A program made the position numbers and the translations under genes. Below, piece by piece: positions 19,151 to 28,499 of a DNA stretch of 64,000 nt. Source of the DNA: JAYGED01 sp046582565 (lineage in GTDB: Bacteria > Pseudomonadota > Alphaproteobacteria > JAAXGF01); assembly GCA_046582565.1 (NCBI GenBank), contig JAYGED010000075.1, positions 7,680 to 71,679 of the forward strand, read 5' to 3'. Below the pieces are notes generated by a model. It saw nothing but the letters and a program-made list of their open reading frames with translations. It ran no database searches and was not told where the DNA came from. Each line of letters opens with the position of its first letter. Within the stretch, counting starts at the first letter, position 1.

Positions 19151-22072
19151 ATGGCGCGACGCATAGAAGACACCTCCTTCCTGTTTGGCTCCAACAGTAT
19201 TTTCGTTGAAGAGCTTTATGCTCGTTATTTGGACGACCCCAACTCGGTTGACGTCAGTTGGCAGCAGGTTTTCGCCGAGTTCGGCGACGACTCGAAAGCC
19301 GTCGCCGACGAGACACGGGGGGCGACCTGGGCGCCGCGCGGTTGCGGCGGTGAACCTGTTGGCGAGGACGAAGACGATATCAACGGCGAGACCATCGTCC
19401 GCATGGCGCCAGCCCAGGCGCGAACGCAAGCGCCCGACCCAAGGCCCAGCGGACAGGCTGTTATCGACGAAGACGCGGCCCATGCGGCGACCCGCGACAG
19501 CATTCGCCTGATCATGTTGATCCGCGCCTATCGTGTTCGCGGCCATCTCATCGCCGATCTCGATCCGCTCGCCCTCGACGGTGAGAAGCACCATCCCGAA
19601 CTCGATCCCGCGACCTACGGCTTCACCGCCCAGGATTATGACCGCGAATATTACCTCGACGGCGTGCTCGGCCTCGACACGGCGACCCTGCGCGATGTGC
19701 ATGACATCATCAAGCAGACCTATTGCTCGAAAATCGGCGTCGAGTTCATGCATATTCAGTACCCGGATCAAAAATCCTGGGTCCAGGTGCAGTTGGAAGG
19801 CTCGCGCAACCGCACCCAAATGTCGGCCGAGAAGCGCATCGAAATTCTTAGCCAGCTCTATTCCTCGGAAGGATTCGAGCGTTTTCTGCATATTAAATAC
19901 CCCGGCACCAAGCGATTTTCTCTGGAGGGTGCTGAAAGCACAATCCCCATGCTGGAAGCCATCATCAACCGGGCCAGCGATCTCGACGTCGACGAGATCG
20001 TTCTCGGCATGCCCCATCGCGGCCGCCTCAATGTGCTGACCACGGTGATGGGCAAGCCCCATGCGGCGGTTTTTTCAGAATTCCAGGGCGAAGCCAGCAG
20101 GCCCGACGATGTGCTCGGATCGGGCGACGTGAAATACCATCTCGGGGTCTCGTCGGATCGCGTCCTGGCCAACGGCAAGAACATGCATTTGAGCCTGGCC
20201 GCCAACCCCTCTCACCTGGAGGCGGTCAATCCCGTGGTCGCCGGCAAGACCCGCGCCAAGCAGGCCATGCGTGGCGACGAGGCCCGCAAGAAGGTATTGG
20301 CGGTGTTGCTGCACGGCGATGCGGCGTTCGCCGGCCAGGGCCTGGTCGCGGAAACCCTCGGCCTCTCGGAACTTCGCGGCCACCGCGTCGGCGGCACCAT
20401 CCACATTATCGTCAACAACCAGATCGGCTTCACCACGAGCCCAAAATTTTCGCGTTCCTCGCCCTATCCGTCCGATGTCGCCAAGATGGTCCAGGCGCCG
20501 ATCTTCCACGTCAACGGCGACGATCCGGAAGCCGTTGTCCATGTCGCCGAGCTGGCGGTGGATTTCCGCCTGCGCTTCAACCGCGACGTGGTCATCGACA
20601 TGTTCTGCTATCGCCGCCACGGTCATAACGAAGGCGACGAGCCGGCTTTTACCCAGCCGAAAATGTATCGCAAGATCGCCCAGCATCCGACCACGCGGCA
20701 GCTATACACCGAGCGCTTGATTGCCGACGGTGTGCTGACGGCCAAGGCGGCCGAGGCGTTGATCGCTGAATTCAATCAGAGCCTCGAGGACTCCCTGACC
20801 GCGTCGAAGAGCTATCGTGTCAACAAGGCCGATATGCTGGAAGGTGTCTGGGAGGGCCTGGAGGTCGCCGAAAGCAAGGGGCCACGCCGCGGTAATACCG
20901 GCTTCGCTGTCAAACGCCTCAAGGAAGTCGGCATGGCTATCACCGCCGATCCCGAGGAATTCGAATTGAACCGCAAAGTCGTGCGCATGCTGGGCAACCG
21001 CCGCGAGATGATCGAAACCGGTAAGGGTATCGATTGGGCCACGGCCGAGTCGCTGGCCTTCGGCACCCTGCTCAGCGAAGGCCACGGAGTGCGCCTGGTG
21101 GGACAGGATTCCGGGCGCGGCACTTTCAGCCAGCGCCATTCCGTACTGATCGATCAAAATAATGAAGAACGCTACGTACCGCTCAACCATATCTCCGAAA
21201 AACAGGGATATTTCGAGGTCATCGACAGCACGCTCTCGGAGCAGGCGGTGCTCGGCTACGAGTACGGCTATTCCCTCGCCGATCCCAGCAAGCTGGTGCT
21301 GTGGGAGGCCCAGTTCGGCGATTTCGCCAACGGCGCCCAGGTTATCATCGATCAGTTCGTCGCCTCGGGCGAATCGAAATGGCTGCGCATGTGCGGCTTG
21401 GTGATGCTGTTGCCGCACGGCTTCGAAGGCCAGGGGCCGGAACATTCCTCGGCGCGCATCGAGCGTTATCTGCAGCTCTGTGCTGAAGACAATTTACAGG
21501 TCGTCAACTGCACTACGCCGTCATCCTATTTCCACGTGCTCAGGCGCCAGATCAAACGTAACTTCCGCAAGCCCCTGGTGGTGTTCACGCCGAAATCCCT
21601 GCTCCGCCACAAGCGCTGCGTCTCGAAGCTGGCCGACATGGGGGCGAAGACCGCCTTCCACCGGGTGCTTCATGAAAATGTCATGCCCGGACCCGATGAC
21701 TCAATTCGTCGGGTTGTGCTGTGCAGCGGTAAGGTTTTCTACGATCTTGATGCCGAGCGCGATGCGCGCGGCATCAAGGACATCACCATCCTGCGCTTCG
21801 AACAGATCGCCCCGTTCCCCAAGACGCCGCTTCGCGAGGAGCTTTCGCGCTTCCCCAACGCCGATGTTATCTGGTGCCAGGAAGAACCTCAGAATATGGG
21901 TCCCTGGAGCTATGTGGAGCCACGCATCGAAGCTCTGATCAAGCGCATGGACGGGGCATCCAAACGGCCGCGTTACGTCGGGCGAACCGAGGCCGCATCG
22001 CTAGCCGCCGGCGCGATCAAGGTTCATCTCGCCGAACAGGCCGATCTGGTCGATAGGGCCCTCACATTATGA
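19151..22072 (+). CDS. sucA: 2-oxoglutarate dehydrogenase E1 component
   Basis: A 973-residue thiamine-diphosphate enzyme, normal length. The N-terminus SFLFGSNSIFVEELYARYLDDP is the E1o-specific arm that binds E2. The thiamine-binding core includes HGDAAFAGQGLVAETLGLSEL near residue 390 and HIIVNNQIGFTTSP. Later segments GQDSGRGTFSQRH, EYGYSLADP and EAQFGDFANGAQVIIDQF are standard. It decarboxylates 2-oxoglutarate and passes the succinyl group to the SucB lipoyl arm. It is followed after 18 bases by sucB, and with lpd forms the full complex operon. Confidence 0.96.
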   Translation: MARRIEDTSFLFGSNSIFVEELYARYLDDPNSVDVSWQQVFAEFGDDSKAVADETRGATWAPRGCGGEPVGEDEDDINGETIVRMAPAQARTQAPDPRPSGQAVIDEDAAHAATRDSIRLIMLIRAYRVRGHLIADLDPLALDGEKHHPELDPATYGFTAQDYDREYYLDGVLGLDTATLRDVHDIIKQTYCSKIGVEFMHIQYPDQKSWVQVQLEGSRNRTQMSAEKRIEILSQLYSSEGFERFLHIKYPGTKRFSLEGAESTIPMLEAIINRASDLDVDEIVLGMPHRGRLNVLTTVMGKPHAAVFSEFQGEASRPDDVLGSGDVKYHLGVSSDRVLANGKNMHLSLAANPSHLEAVNPVVAGKTRAKQAMRGDEARKKVLAVLLHGDAAFAGQGLVAETLGLSELRGHRVGGTIHIIVNNQIGFTTSPKFSRSSPYPSDVAKMVQAPIFHVNGDDPEAVVHVAELAVDFRLRFNRDVVIDMFCYRRHGHNEGDEPAFTQPKMYRKIAQHPTTRQLYTERLIADGVLTAKAAEALIAEFNQSLEDSLTASKSYRVNKADMLEGVWEGLEVAESKGPRRGNTGFAVKRLKEVGMAITADPEEFELNRKVVRMLGNRREMIETGKGIDWATAESLAFGTLLSEGHGVRLVGQDSGRGTFSQRHSVLIDQNNEERYVPLNHISEKQGYFEVIDSTLSEQAVLGYEYGYSLADPSKLVLWEAQFGDFANGAQVIIDQFVASGESKWLRMCGLVMLLPHGFEGQGPEHSSARIERYLQLCAEDNLQVVNCTTPSSYFHVLRRQIKRNFRKPLVVFTPKSLLRHKRCVSKLADMGAKTAFHRVLHENVMPGPDDSIRRVVLCSGKVFYDLDAERDARGIKDITILRFEQIAPFPKTPLREELSRFPNADVIWCQEEPQNMGPWSYVEPRIEALIKRMDGASKRPRYVGRTEAASLAAGAIKVHLAEQADLVDRALTL

Positions 22073-22090
22073 CCATCAAACGGTAAGCAT

Positions 22091-23362
22091 ATGACTGTAG
22101 AGATCAAGGTCCCCACCCTGGGTGAATCAGTGACCGAAGCGACGGTCATCCAGTGGTTCAAATCGGCCGGAGAGGCCATCGCCACGGACGAGATGCTGCT
22201 CGAGCTCGAAACCGACAAGGTGACCCTGGAGGTGCCGTCGCCGGCGGGCGGGCGGCTATCCGAGATTCGCGTCGAAGCCGGTGACAATGTGGAGGTCGGG
22301 GCCATCCTCGGGCTCATCGAGGAAGGCGCCGCCGGTGATGCGCCCAAGCCTGCTAAGAAAACCGAGGCCGCGCCAGAAGCGGCACCCGAGGTTCCGGCCG
22401 CCGCCGCCCTGCACAACCTGTCGCCGGCGGTGCGCAAGCTGGTGGATGAGAACAATCTCGACCCGGCGGCGATCCCGGCGACCGGCAAGGACGGCCGCAT
22501 CACCAAGGGCGATGTGCTCAAGGTGATCGAAGGCGCCGCCCCGGAATCCGTCCCAGCGCCCGCCCCAGAATCCGTCCCCGCACCCGCCCCCGTGGCGCCT
22601 GCTCCGGCCCCGGCCCCCGCGCCCCAGCCGGCGCCCGCGCCCGTCCCGCCGCGCACCGATAACGAGCGCGAAGAGCGGGTGCGCATGACGCGCCTGCGCC
22701 AGCGCATCGCCGAGCGTCTCAAGGAAGCCCAGAACACCGCCGCCATGCTGACCACCTTCAACGAGGCCGACATGAGCAATTGCATGGCCCTGCGAAAGGA
22801 ATACCGCGAAACTTTCGAGAAGAAGCACGGCGTCCGCCTCGGCTACATGTCGTTGTTCGTCAAGGCGGTGATCACCGCCTTGAAGGAGATTCCGGCGGTC
22901 AATGCCGAGATCGACGGCACCGATATCATCTATAAAAACTATTATCACATCGGCGTCGCCATCGGCTCGCCCCAGGGCCTGGTGGTGCCTGTGCTGCGCG
23001 ACGCCGATACGCTCAGCCTGGCCGGCATCGAGCAATCCATCAAAGACCTCGCGCTTAAGGCGCGCGACGGCAAGCTCGCCATCGATGACCTGATGGGCGG
23101 CACCTTCACCATTACCAATGGCGGCGTCTACGGCTCGCTGCTGTCGACGCCGATCCTCAATCCGCCACAATCGGGCATCCTCGGCATGCATGCCATCAAG
23201 CAGCGGCCCATCGTGGTTGAAGACGGCATCGAGGCGCGGCCGATGATGAACCTGGCGCTCAGCTATGACCATCGCATCATCGACGGCAGCGAGGCGGTAA
23301 CCTTCCTGGTGCGCATCAAGGAATGCATCGAGAACCCCGAACGCATGCTGCTCGAAGTCTAA
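22091..23362 (+). CDS. sucB: 2-oxoglutarate dehydrogenase E2, dihydrolipoamide succinyltransferase
   Basis: A 423-residue E2. One lipoyl domain (residues 1-77) carries the lipoylated Lys43 in ETDKVTLEV. An Ala-Pro-rich swinging linker precedes and follows the E1/E3-binding domain near residues 110-145 ([19 protein letters not shown]). The second linker is extremely Pro-Ala-rich ([17 protein letters not shown]). The catalytic domain ends with [14 protein letters not shown], His394 being the active-site base. It transfers succinyl from lipoate to CoA and forms the 24-mer core of the complex. Confidence 0.95.
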   Translation: MTVEIKVPTLGESVTEATVIQWFKSAGEAIATDEMLLELETDKVTLEVPSPAGGRLSEIRVEAGDNVEVGAILGLIEEGAAGDAPKPAKKTEAAPEAAPEVPAAAALHNLSPAVRKLVDENNLDPAAIPATGKDGRITKGDVLKVIEGAAPESVPAPAPESVPAPAPVAPAPAPAPAPQPAPAPVPPRTDNEREERVRMTRLRQRIAERLKEAQNTAAMLTTFNEADMSNCMALRKEYRETFEKKHGVRLGYMSLFVKAVITALKEIPAVNAEIDGTDIIYKNYYHIGVAIGSPQGLVVPVLRDADTLSLAGIEQSIKDLALKARDGKLAIDDLMGGTFTITNGGVYGSLLSTPILNPPQSGILGMHAIKQRPIVVEDGIEARPMMNLALSYDHRIIDGSEAVTFLVRIKECIENPERMLLEV

Positions 23363-23387
23363 TCATTAAATCTAAGAGGTAAGGCCC

Positions 23388-24791
23388 ATGGCCGAAGACA
23401 GCTTTGATCTGGTCGTCATCGGCGGCGGACCCGGTGGCTATGTGGCCGCCATTCGCGCCGCCCAGCTTGGTTTGAACGTTGCCTGCGTGGAGAGCTACGG
23501 CGCTCTCGGCGGCACCTGCCTGAACGTCGGCTGCATTCCCTCGAAGGCGCTACTCCATGATTCCGAGCTCTACGAAATGGCCCGCCACGACCTCGCGAAT
23601 CACGGCATCAAGGTGAGCGGCGTGAAGCTCGACCTGGCGGCCATGATGAAGCGCAAGGACGGCGTTGTCGGCGACCTGACCAAGGGTATCGAGCATCTGT
23701 TCAAGAAGAACAAGGTCGCCTACGTCAAGGGCCTGGGCCGGATCACCGGCAAAAACGAAGTCACCGTCTCTGGCGACGACGCGCGGGTACTGAACGCGAA
23801 AAACATCATCATCGCCACGGGCTCCGTATCGGCCCCCCTGCCCGGCATAAAGATCGATGAGAAGCGCATTGTCACCTCGACCGGCGCCCTGGCGCTGGGC
23901 AAGGTGCCCAAGCATCTGGTGGTCATCGGCGGCGGCGTTATCGGCCTGGAACTCGGCTCCGTATGGAGCCGGCTTGGCGCCCAGGTCACCGTGGTCGAAT
24001 TCCTCGATCGCATCCTGCCGACCATGGACGGCGAAATCTCGAAGCACTTCAAACGTATCCTCGGCAAGCAGGGTTTCGCCTTCAAGCTCAACACCAAGGT
24101 GACCGCCGCCAAGGCCTCGGCCAAGGGCGTTGCCCTAACCCTGGAACCGGCGGCAGGCGGCGAAAGTGAAACCCTGAACGCCGACGTGGTGCTGGTCTCC
24201 ATCGGCCGCCGGCCCCTCACCGAGGGCCTCGGTCTGGAAGATGTCGGCGTTGCCCTCGACGAGATGGGCCGGGTGATCACCGACGACCACCTGCGCAGCA
24301 ATATCGACAGTATCTACGCCATCGGCGATGTCATCGACGGCCCCATGCTCGCCCATAAGGCCGAAGACGAAGGCATGGCGGCGGCCGAGACCATCGCCGG
24401 ACAATCGGGCCATGTGAACTACGACGCCGTCCCCGGCGTGGTCTACACATCGCCCGAGGCGGCCAGCGTCGGCAAGACCGAGGAAGAGCTGAAAGCAGCC
24501 GATATCGCCTATAGGGTGGGCAAGTTTCCCTTCATGGCCAACAGCCGGGGCCGCGCCAACGCCCAGACCGACGGCTTCGTCAAAATCCTCGCCGACGCGG
24601 CGACCGACCGGGTGCTCGGCGTCCATATCATCTGCGACGATGCCGGTGAGATGATCGCCGAAGCGGTGATCGCCATGGAATTCGGCGCCTCCGCCGAGGA
24701 CATCGCCCGCACCTGCCACGCCCACCCATCGCTGACCGAGGCGGTGCGCGAAGCAGCCCTGGCGGTGGCGGGGCGCACGATTCATATTTAG
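23388..24791 (+). CDS. lpdA: Dihydrolipoyl dehydrogenase (E3)
   Basis: A 467-residue flavoprotein. FAD motif [18 protein letters not shown], redox disulfide Cys44/Cys49 in [20 protein letters not shown] motif [20 protein letters not shown], the second FAD motif [20 protein letters not shown], and the C-terminal [10 protein letters not shown] with the catalytic His-Glu pair. It reoxidises dihydrolipoamide for the SucAB complex and probably the pyruvate complex too. It lies 25 bases after sucB and ends the operon; a repeat-containing hairpin follows. Confidence 0.95.
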   Translation: MAEDSFDLVVIGGGPGGYVAAIRAAQLGLNVACVESYGALGGTCLNVGCIPSKALLHDSELYEMARHDLANHGIKVSGVKLDLAAMMKRKDGVVGDLTKGIEHLFKKNKVAYVKGLGRITGKNEVTVSGDDARVLNAKNIIIATGSVSAPLPGIKIDEKRIVTSTGALALGKVPKHLVVIGGGVIGLELGSVWSRLGAQVTVVEFLDRILPTMDGEISKHFKRILGKQGFAFKLNTKVTAAKASAKGVALTLEPAAGGESETLNADVVLVSIGRRPLTEGLGLEDVGVALDEMGRVITDDHLRSNIDSIYAIGDVIDGPMLAHKAEDEGMAAAETIAGQSGHVNYDAVPGVVYTSPEAASVGKTEEELKAADIAYRVGKFPFMANSRGRANAQTDGFVKILADAATDRVLGVHIICDDAGEMIAEAVIAMEFGASAEDIARTCHAHPSLTEAVREAALAVAGRTIHI

Positions 24792-24793
24792 TG

Positions 24794-24856
24794 GCTATCA
24801 GCCGTCAGCCGTCAGCCGTCAGCCGTCAGCCAGTAAAAATCGCTTAAGCTGATAGC
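24794..24856. repeat. Heptamer tandem repeat inside a hairpin, after lpd
   Basis: CCGTCAG is repeated about four times in tandem (24802-24830). The tract is enclosed by GCTATCAGC (24794-24802) and GCTGATAGC (24848-24856), which are perfect reverse complements. The arrangement could form a long-loop hairpin between lpd and the MFS gene. No T-tract follows. It could be variable in copy number by slippage. Confidence 0.7.
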
Positions 24857-24873
24857 TGATTGCTAAAATCACC

Positions 24874-26070
24874 ATGTCCGACCGTTTCCTGATCTTCATC
24901 TTCAGCGCCGCCGAAGTGCTCGGCATGCTCGGGATATCGTCCTTTGCCGCCCTGTTGCCCGAAATGCAGGCGGAATGGGGACTGAGCAATTCCGACGCCG
25001 GCTGGATCACCGGCATCTACTTCGCCGGCTATCTGGTGGCGGTTCCCGTGCTGGTCAGCCTCACCGATCACATGGACCCGCGCGGCATCTACCTCGCCTG
25101 CGCAGCACTTGGCGGGGTCAGCCTGCTCGGCTTTGCCCTGTTCGCCGAGGGCTTCTGGAGCGGGCTTCTGTTCCGTACCCTAAACGGGGTCGCCCTGGCG
25201 GGCACCTATATGCCCGGCCTCAAGGCCCTGACCGACCGGGTCAGCGACAAAATCAGGCCCCGCGCCGTGGCCTTCTACACGGCGAGCTTCGGCATCGGCG
25301 GCAGCCTGTCGTTTCTTATTGCGGGCGAGGCGTCGGCGGCCTGGTCCTGGCAGGGCGCCTTCGCCATCGCCGCCCTGGGAACGCCGGCTGCCATGGCTCT
25401 GGCGGCCTGGGCCATGACCGCTCGGCCCGGCGTCATCCACCCCAAACCGGAAACCCATCTGCTCGATTTCCGCCCGGTGTTCCGCAACCGCGAGGCAATG
25501 GCCTATATCCTGGCCTACACCGCCCACAACTTCGAACTGTTCGGCTTTCGGGGCTGGCTGGTCGCCTATATGGTGTTCAGCCTGTCGCTCCAGACCAGCG
25601 ATTTCGCCTGGAACGTCACCCTGATCGTCACCATGGTCACTCTGCTCGCGGTGCCGGTGAGCGTCATCGGCAGCGAGTTGGCCCAACGCTATGGCCGCCG
25701 GCGCATGGTCACGATTCTGATGACCGGCTCGGCGATAATCGCCGTCCTGTTCGGCTTTGCCGGCGCCCTGCCTTATCCCCTGGTGGTCGCCCTCGCGGTT
25801 CTCTACGGCATGTTCATATCCGCCGATTCGGCGGCCATCACCACGGGCGCGGTAAACGCCGCCCCGCCGGGCGGGCGTGGGGCGGTCATGGCGGTGCATT
25901 CCAGCATCGGCTTCATGGGATCCTTCCTCGGCCCCCTGGCCTTCGGCCTGGTGCTCGACGGCGCCGGGGCCGATCACCTGTGGGGCTGGGGCCTGGCCTT
26001 CGCCGCCATGGGCGTCGTGGTCATCATGGGACCCCTGGCCCTCGCACTCTTGGGTGCGCGGACCAAATAA
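24874..26070 (+). CDS. MFS transporter
   Basis: A 398-residue membrane protein with 12 hydrophobic helices in two halves. The loop between helices 2 and 3 reads SLTDHMDPRGIYL, a degenerate form of the usual MFS A-motif, and the second-half copy is GSELAQRYGRRRMV. The NAGWITGIYFAGYLVAVPVLVSL start is typical of CynX/NimT-like and related carriers. Substrate unknown. The gene follows the lpd hairpin and converges on xerC, with 20 bases between the stops. Confidence 0.87.
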   Translation: MSDRFLIFIFSAAEVLGMLGISSFAALLPEMQAEWGLSNSDAGWITGIYFAGYLVAVPVLVSLTDHMDPRGIYLACAALGGVSLLGFALFAEGFWSGLLFRTLNGVALAGTYMPGLKALTDRVSDKIRPRAVAFYTASFGIGGSLSFLIAGEASAAWSWQGAFAIAALGTPAAMALAAWAMTARPGVIHPKPETHLLDFRPVFRNREAMAYILAYTAHNFELFGFRGWLVAYMVFSLSLQTSDFAWNVTLIVTMVTLLAVPVSVIGSELAQRYGRRRMVTILMTGSAIIAVLFGFAGALPYPLVVALAVLYGMFISADSAAITTGAVNAAPPGGRGAVMAVHSSIGFMGSFLGPLAFGLVLDGAGADHLWGWGLAFAAMGVVVIMGPLALALLGARTK

Positions 26071-26080
26071 CTGAACGATA

Positions 26081-26105
26081 GATAAAGGGGTCAGACCCCT
26101 TTATC
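26081..26105. repeat. Perfect 10-bp-arm palindrome with GGGGTCAGACCCC core
   Basis: GATAAAGGGG (26081-26090) and CCCCTTTATC (26096-26105) are perfect reverse complements around TCAGA. The xerC TGA stop (26093-26091) sits in the loop. It lies between two convergent genes and could act as a bidirectional stop, but there is no T-tract beyond the arms. The GGGGTCAGACCCC core looks like REP-type repeats dispersed in proteobacteria. Confidence 0.7.
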
Positions 26106-27095
26106 GGGCTCTTTGGCTCTTGGGTGCGCGGCGGCATAGCTCTTGAGCAGGGATTCCGCGTCGACCTCGGTGTAGCGTTGGGTGGTCGAGAGGGAGGCGT
26201 GGCCGAGCAGCTCCTGGATATCGCGCATGCCCGCCCCGCCGGCCAGCATATGGGTGGCGAAGCTGTGGCGCAGGGCATGGGGCGTCGCCGTCTCGGGCAG
26301 GCCCAGGGCGCCGCGCAAGGCTCGTAACTGGCGCTGGACAACGCCTGGGTTGAGCCGCCCGCCGCGCGCCCCGACGAACAACGGCCCGCCCGCTTCGAGC
26401 TTGTAAGGGCAAGCGGCGATATAGTCTTCAAGGGCGGCGCGGATCACGGCGAGCAGGGGCGTCATGCGCTGCTTGCCGCCCTTGCCGGTGATGGTGAGCG
26501 TCGCATCGCTGCCCGGCGCCGCCGCCGGCAAGTCAGCAAGGTTCAGACCAAGAGCCTCGCCAATGCGCAGGCCGGCGCCGTAGAGCAGCATGACCAGGGC
26601 GGTGTCGCGCTTGGCCAGCCAGGGCGTAGTGGCGAGGTCGCCGACGGTCGCCACCGACGCGCGCGCCTGATCGACCGACAGCGGGCGTGGCTCCGACGGT
26701 CCGACAGCATGGGCGCGGAGCATTCCCAGGGCCGGGTTATGGCAAAGCTTCTCGTGATCGAGACGGCCGAAAAAGCCGCGAATGGCAGACAGGGCGCGGG
26801 AATTGGAGCGCTGGCTTATGCCGTCCATGAGCCGCCGCGCGAGGAAGGCGCGAAAATCCGCAACCTTCAGGGCCGCCAAATCGGCAAGGTCCGGCTCGGC
26901 GCCCAGATGATGGCTAAGAAACGTCAAAAACGAGGCGAGGTCGTAGGAGTAAGCCTCGATGGTATTGGCCGAGACGCGCCGCTCATGGGCGAGCCAGGAC
27001 TGCCAGCGCCGCACCGCCGCGACCAGCCCCGGCGCGGCGGTGAAAGTGATCGTGGGGGCTACCCCTTGGGGAGCTCGAGCCAGCCGTTGAGGCAT
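26091..27095 (-). CDS. xerC: Tyrosine recombinase XerC
   Basis: A 334-residue site-specific recombinase. The N-terminal core-binding domain (about residues 25-115) includes LAHERRVSANTIEAYSYDL. The catalytic set is complete: Arg177 (GAGLRIGEAL), Lys205/208 in GKGGKQR, His273 and Arg276 (PHALRHSFATH), His299 (LGHASLSTTQRY) and nucleophile Tyr308. It resolves chromosome dimers at dif with XerD. The start overlaps the end of the DUF484 gene by 37 bases, the usual DUF484-xerC order. Its stop codon lies in the loop of a palindrome. Confidence 0.93.
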   Translation of the reverse strand: MPQRLARAPQGVAPTITFTAAPGLVAAVRRWQSWLAHERRVSANTIEAYSYDLASFLTFLSHHLGAEPDLADLAALKVADFRAFLARRLMDGISQRSNSRALSAIRGFFGRLDHEKLCHNPALGMLRAHAVGPSEPRPLSVDQARASVATVGDLATTPWLAKRDTALVMLLYGAGLRIGEALGLNLADLPAAAPGSDATLTITGKGGKQRMTPLLAVIRAALEDYIAACPYKLEAGGPLFVGARGGRLNPGVVQRQLRALRGALGLPETATPHALRHSFATHMLAGGAGMRDIQELLGHASLSTTQRYTEVDAESLLKSYAAAHPRAKEPDKGV

Positions 27096-27769
27096 CGCTC
27101 TAACACATGGCCGAGAAAGACCAGCGCCTCGCCGCCCTGGCCGGTTGGAAAGCGCTCCCCATGGCGCGAACCCAGGGCAAGCAGGGCAGGCGGCGCTCCA
27201 CAGCCGAGCCTGAGCCTGATCAAGGCCGCCGAAGCGACCAGCCCGGCGCCGGCGCCGAAGATGCGTTCGTCTCCGGTGGCATCGCCATCGTCATTGGCAA
27301 TAATAAAGTCGCGGCCCGGTCCGAGCAGTTCGTCGATCAACCCGGCCGCCAGACAGTTAACACCCGAGACGCAGCGTTCTCGCCGCGGCCGGTCCACGCC
27401 CTCAACACAGAGCGCCGCCACATCAAGATTGAGCGCACCGAGAAAATCGGTCGAGACGATCTCGATGAGATGTTCCAGAGTGGCCGCGCCGAGCACGGCG
27501 ATAACCGCTTGGTTGATCTGGGATTGCCGGGACAGATTGCACCTGCCCGATTGCAGCAGGTCGTCGTGGCGGCTGCGCAGGCGTTCGATTATGACGCTCT
27601 GCAAATCGACCACGCCATCGCCCGTGGCCCGCGACGGCGGCATCAATCGATCAAGCAATTCCGGGTGAGTGGTGAGAAAATCCGGATTGCGCCGGAGATA
27701 GTCGATGACCTGCTCCGCGCTCACTTCGGATGCGTCTAAAGCCGGGGCGCTGTCGGACGGTGACGTCAA
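27059..27769 (-). CDS. DUF484 family protein
   Basis: A 236-residue cytosolic protein. It opens with a helical region VIDYLRRNPDFLTTHPELLDRLMPP, the DUF484 signature, followed by a coiled helix and a GAF-like domain (residues about 90-230) with LDVAALCVEG and SAALIRLRLG. The family is nearly always next to xerC, as here, and no molecular function is established to my knowledge. The gap to the transaldolase gene upstream is only 9 bases, on the same strand. Confidence 0.9.
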   Translation of the reverse strand: MTSPSDSAPALDASEVSAEQVIDYLRRNPDFLTTHPELLDRLMPPSRATGDGVVDLQSVIIERLRSRHDDLLQSGRCNLSRQSQINQAVIAVLGAATLEHLIEIVSTDFLGALNLDVAALCVEGVDRPRRERCVSGVNCLAAGLIDELLGPGRDFIIANDDGDATGDERIFGAGAGLVASAALIRLRLGCGAPPALLALGSRHGERFPTGQGGEALVFLGHVLERCLNGWLELPKG

Positions 27770-27778
27770 AGCCCGCCC

Positions 27779-28444
27779 CTAATCCTTGGTGATGCTCTGG
27801 CCGGTCTTCTCCCAATCGGCGAGGAAGGCGGCAAGGCCCTTGTCGGTAAGGGTGTGATTGACCAGTTGGCGTAGGATTTTCGGCGGCACGGTAACCACCT
27901 CGGCGCCGATCTTGGCGGCTTCGACCACATGCATGGGATGGCGAATCGAGGCAACCAGAATCTGAGTATTCAGCGAGCCTACATAATTGTCATAAATCTG
28001 GCGGATATCGCTGATCAGCGCCATGCCGTCATGGCCGATGTCGTCGAGTCGGCCGACGAAGGGCGAGACATAGCTTGCCCCCGCCTTGGCCGCGAGGATG
28101 GCCTGGGCCGCCGAGAAGCAGAGGGTGACGTTGACCCCGACGCCATCATTGCTAAGCGCCCGGCAGGCCTTGAGCCCCTCCCAGGTCAGCGGTACCTTGA
28201 TGACCACATTGTCGGCGACTTTGATCAGCCGCTCGGCCTCGGCCAGCATGCCGTCTGCCTCGGTAGCAGCGACTTCCGCGCTGACCGGTCCCGGCACCAG
28301 GGCGCAGATTTCCTCGAGCACCTGGAAAAAATCCCGTCCCGTCTTGGCCACCAGCGACGGGTTGGTGGTCACCCCGTCAAGCAATCCGCTATCAACAAGC
28401 TCGGCGATTTCATCCACATCCGCCGTATCGACAAAGAACTTCAT
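27779..28444 (-). CDS. tal: Transaldolase (short, FSA/TalC-like family, transaldolase subtype)
   Basis: About 221 residues from the ATG at 28444 ([13 protein letters not shown]), preceded by GGAGTGAG; a longer open frame to 28516 is ignored. The Schiff-base lysine is Lys83 ([11 protein letters not shown]). Glu57 ([11 protein letters not shown]) stands where fructose-6-phosphate aldolases have Gln, and Phe129 ([11 protein letters not shown]) where they have Tyr; both point to true transaldolase rather than aldolase activity (from published work on FSA, as I recall it). It moves a dihydroxyacetone unit in the pentose phosphate pathway. Divergent from priA. Confidence 0.9.
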   Translation of the reverse strand: MKFFVDTADVDEIAELVDSGLLDGVTTNPSLVAKTGRDFFQVLEEICALVPGPVSAEVAATEADGMLAEAERLIKVADNVVIKVPLTWEGLKACRALSNDGVGVNVTLCFSAAQAILAAKAGASYVSPFVGRLDDIGHDGMALISDIRQIYDNYVGSLNTQILVASIRHPMHVVEAAKIGAEVVTVPPKILRQLVNHTLTDKGLAAFLADWEKTGQSITKD

Positions 28445-28499
28445 ACACTCACTCCAACTGAACTTGAATCCCGACCGTGACACAGCCACAGTGTAATCG

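Noticed and set aside
24794..24856. Possible CRISPR array
   Set aside because: Units are 7 bases with no spacers, and no cas genes are present.
26081..26105. Classical rho-independent terminator between the MFS gene and xerC
   Set aside because: The hairpin is strong but lacks a T-tract on either side; described as a repeat instead.
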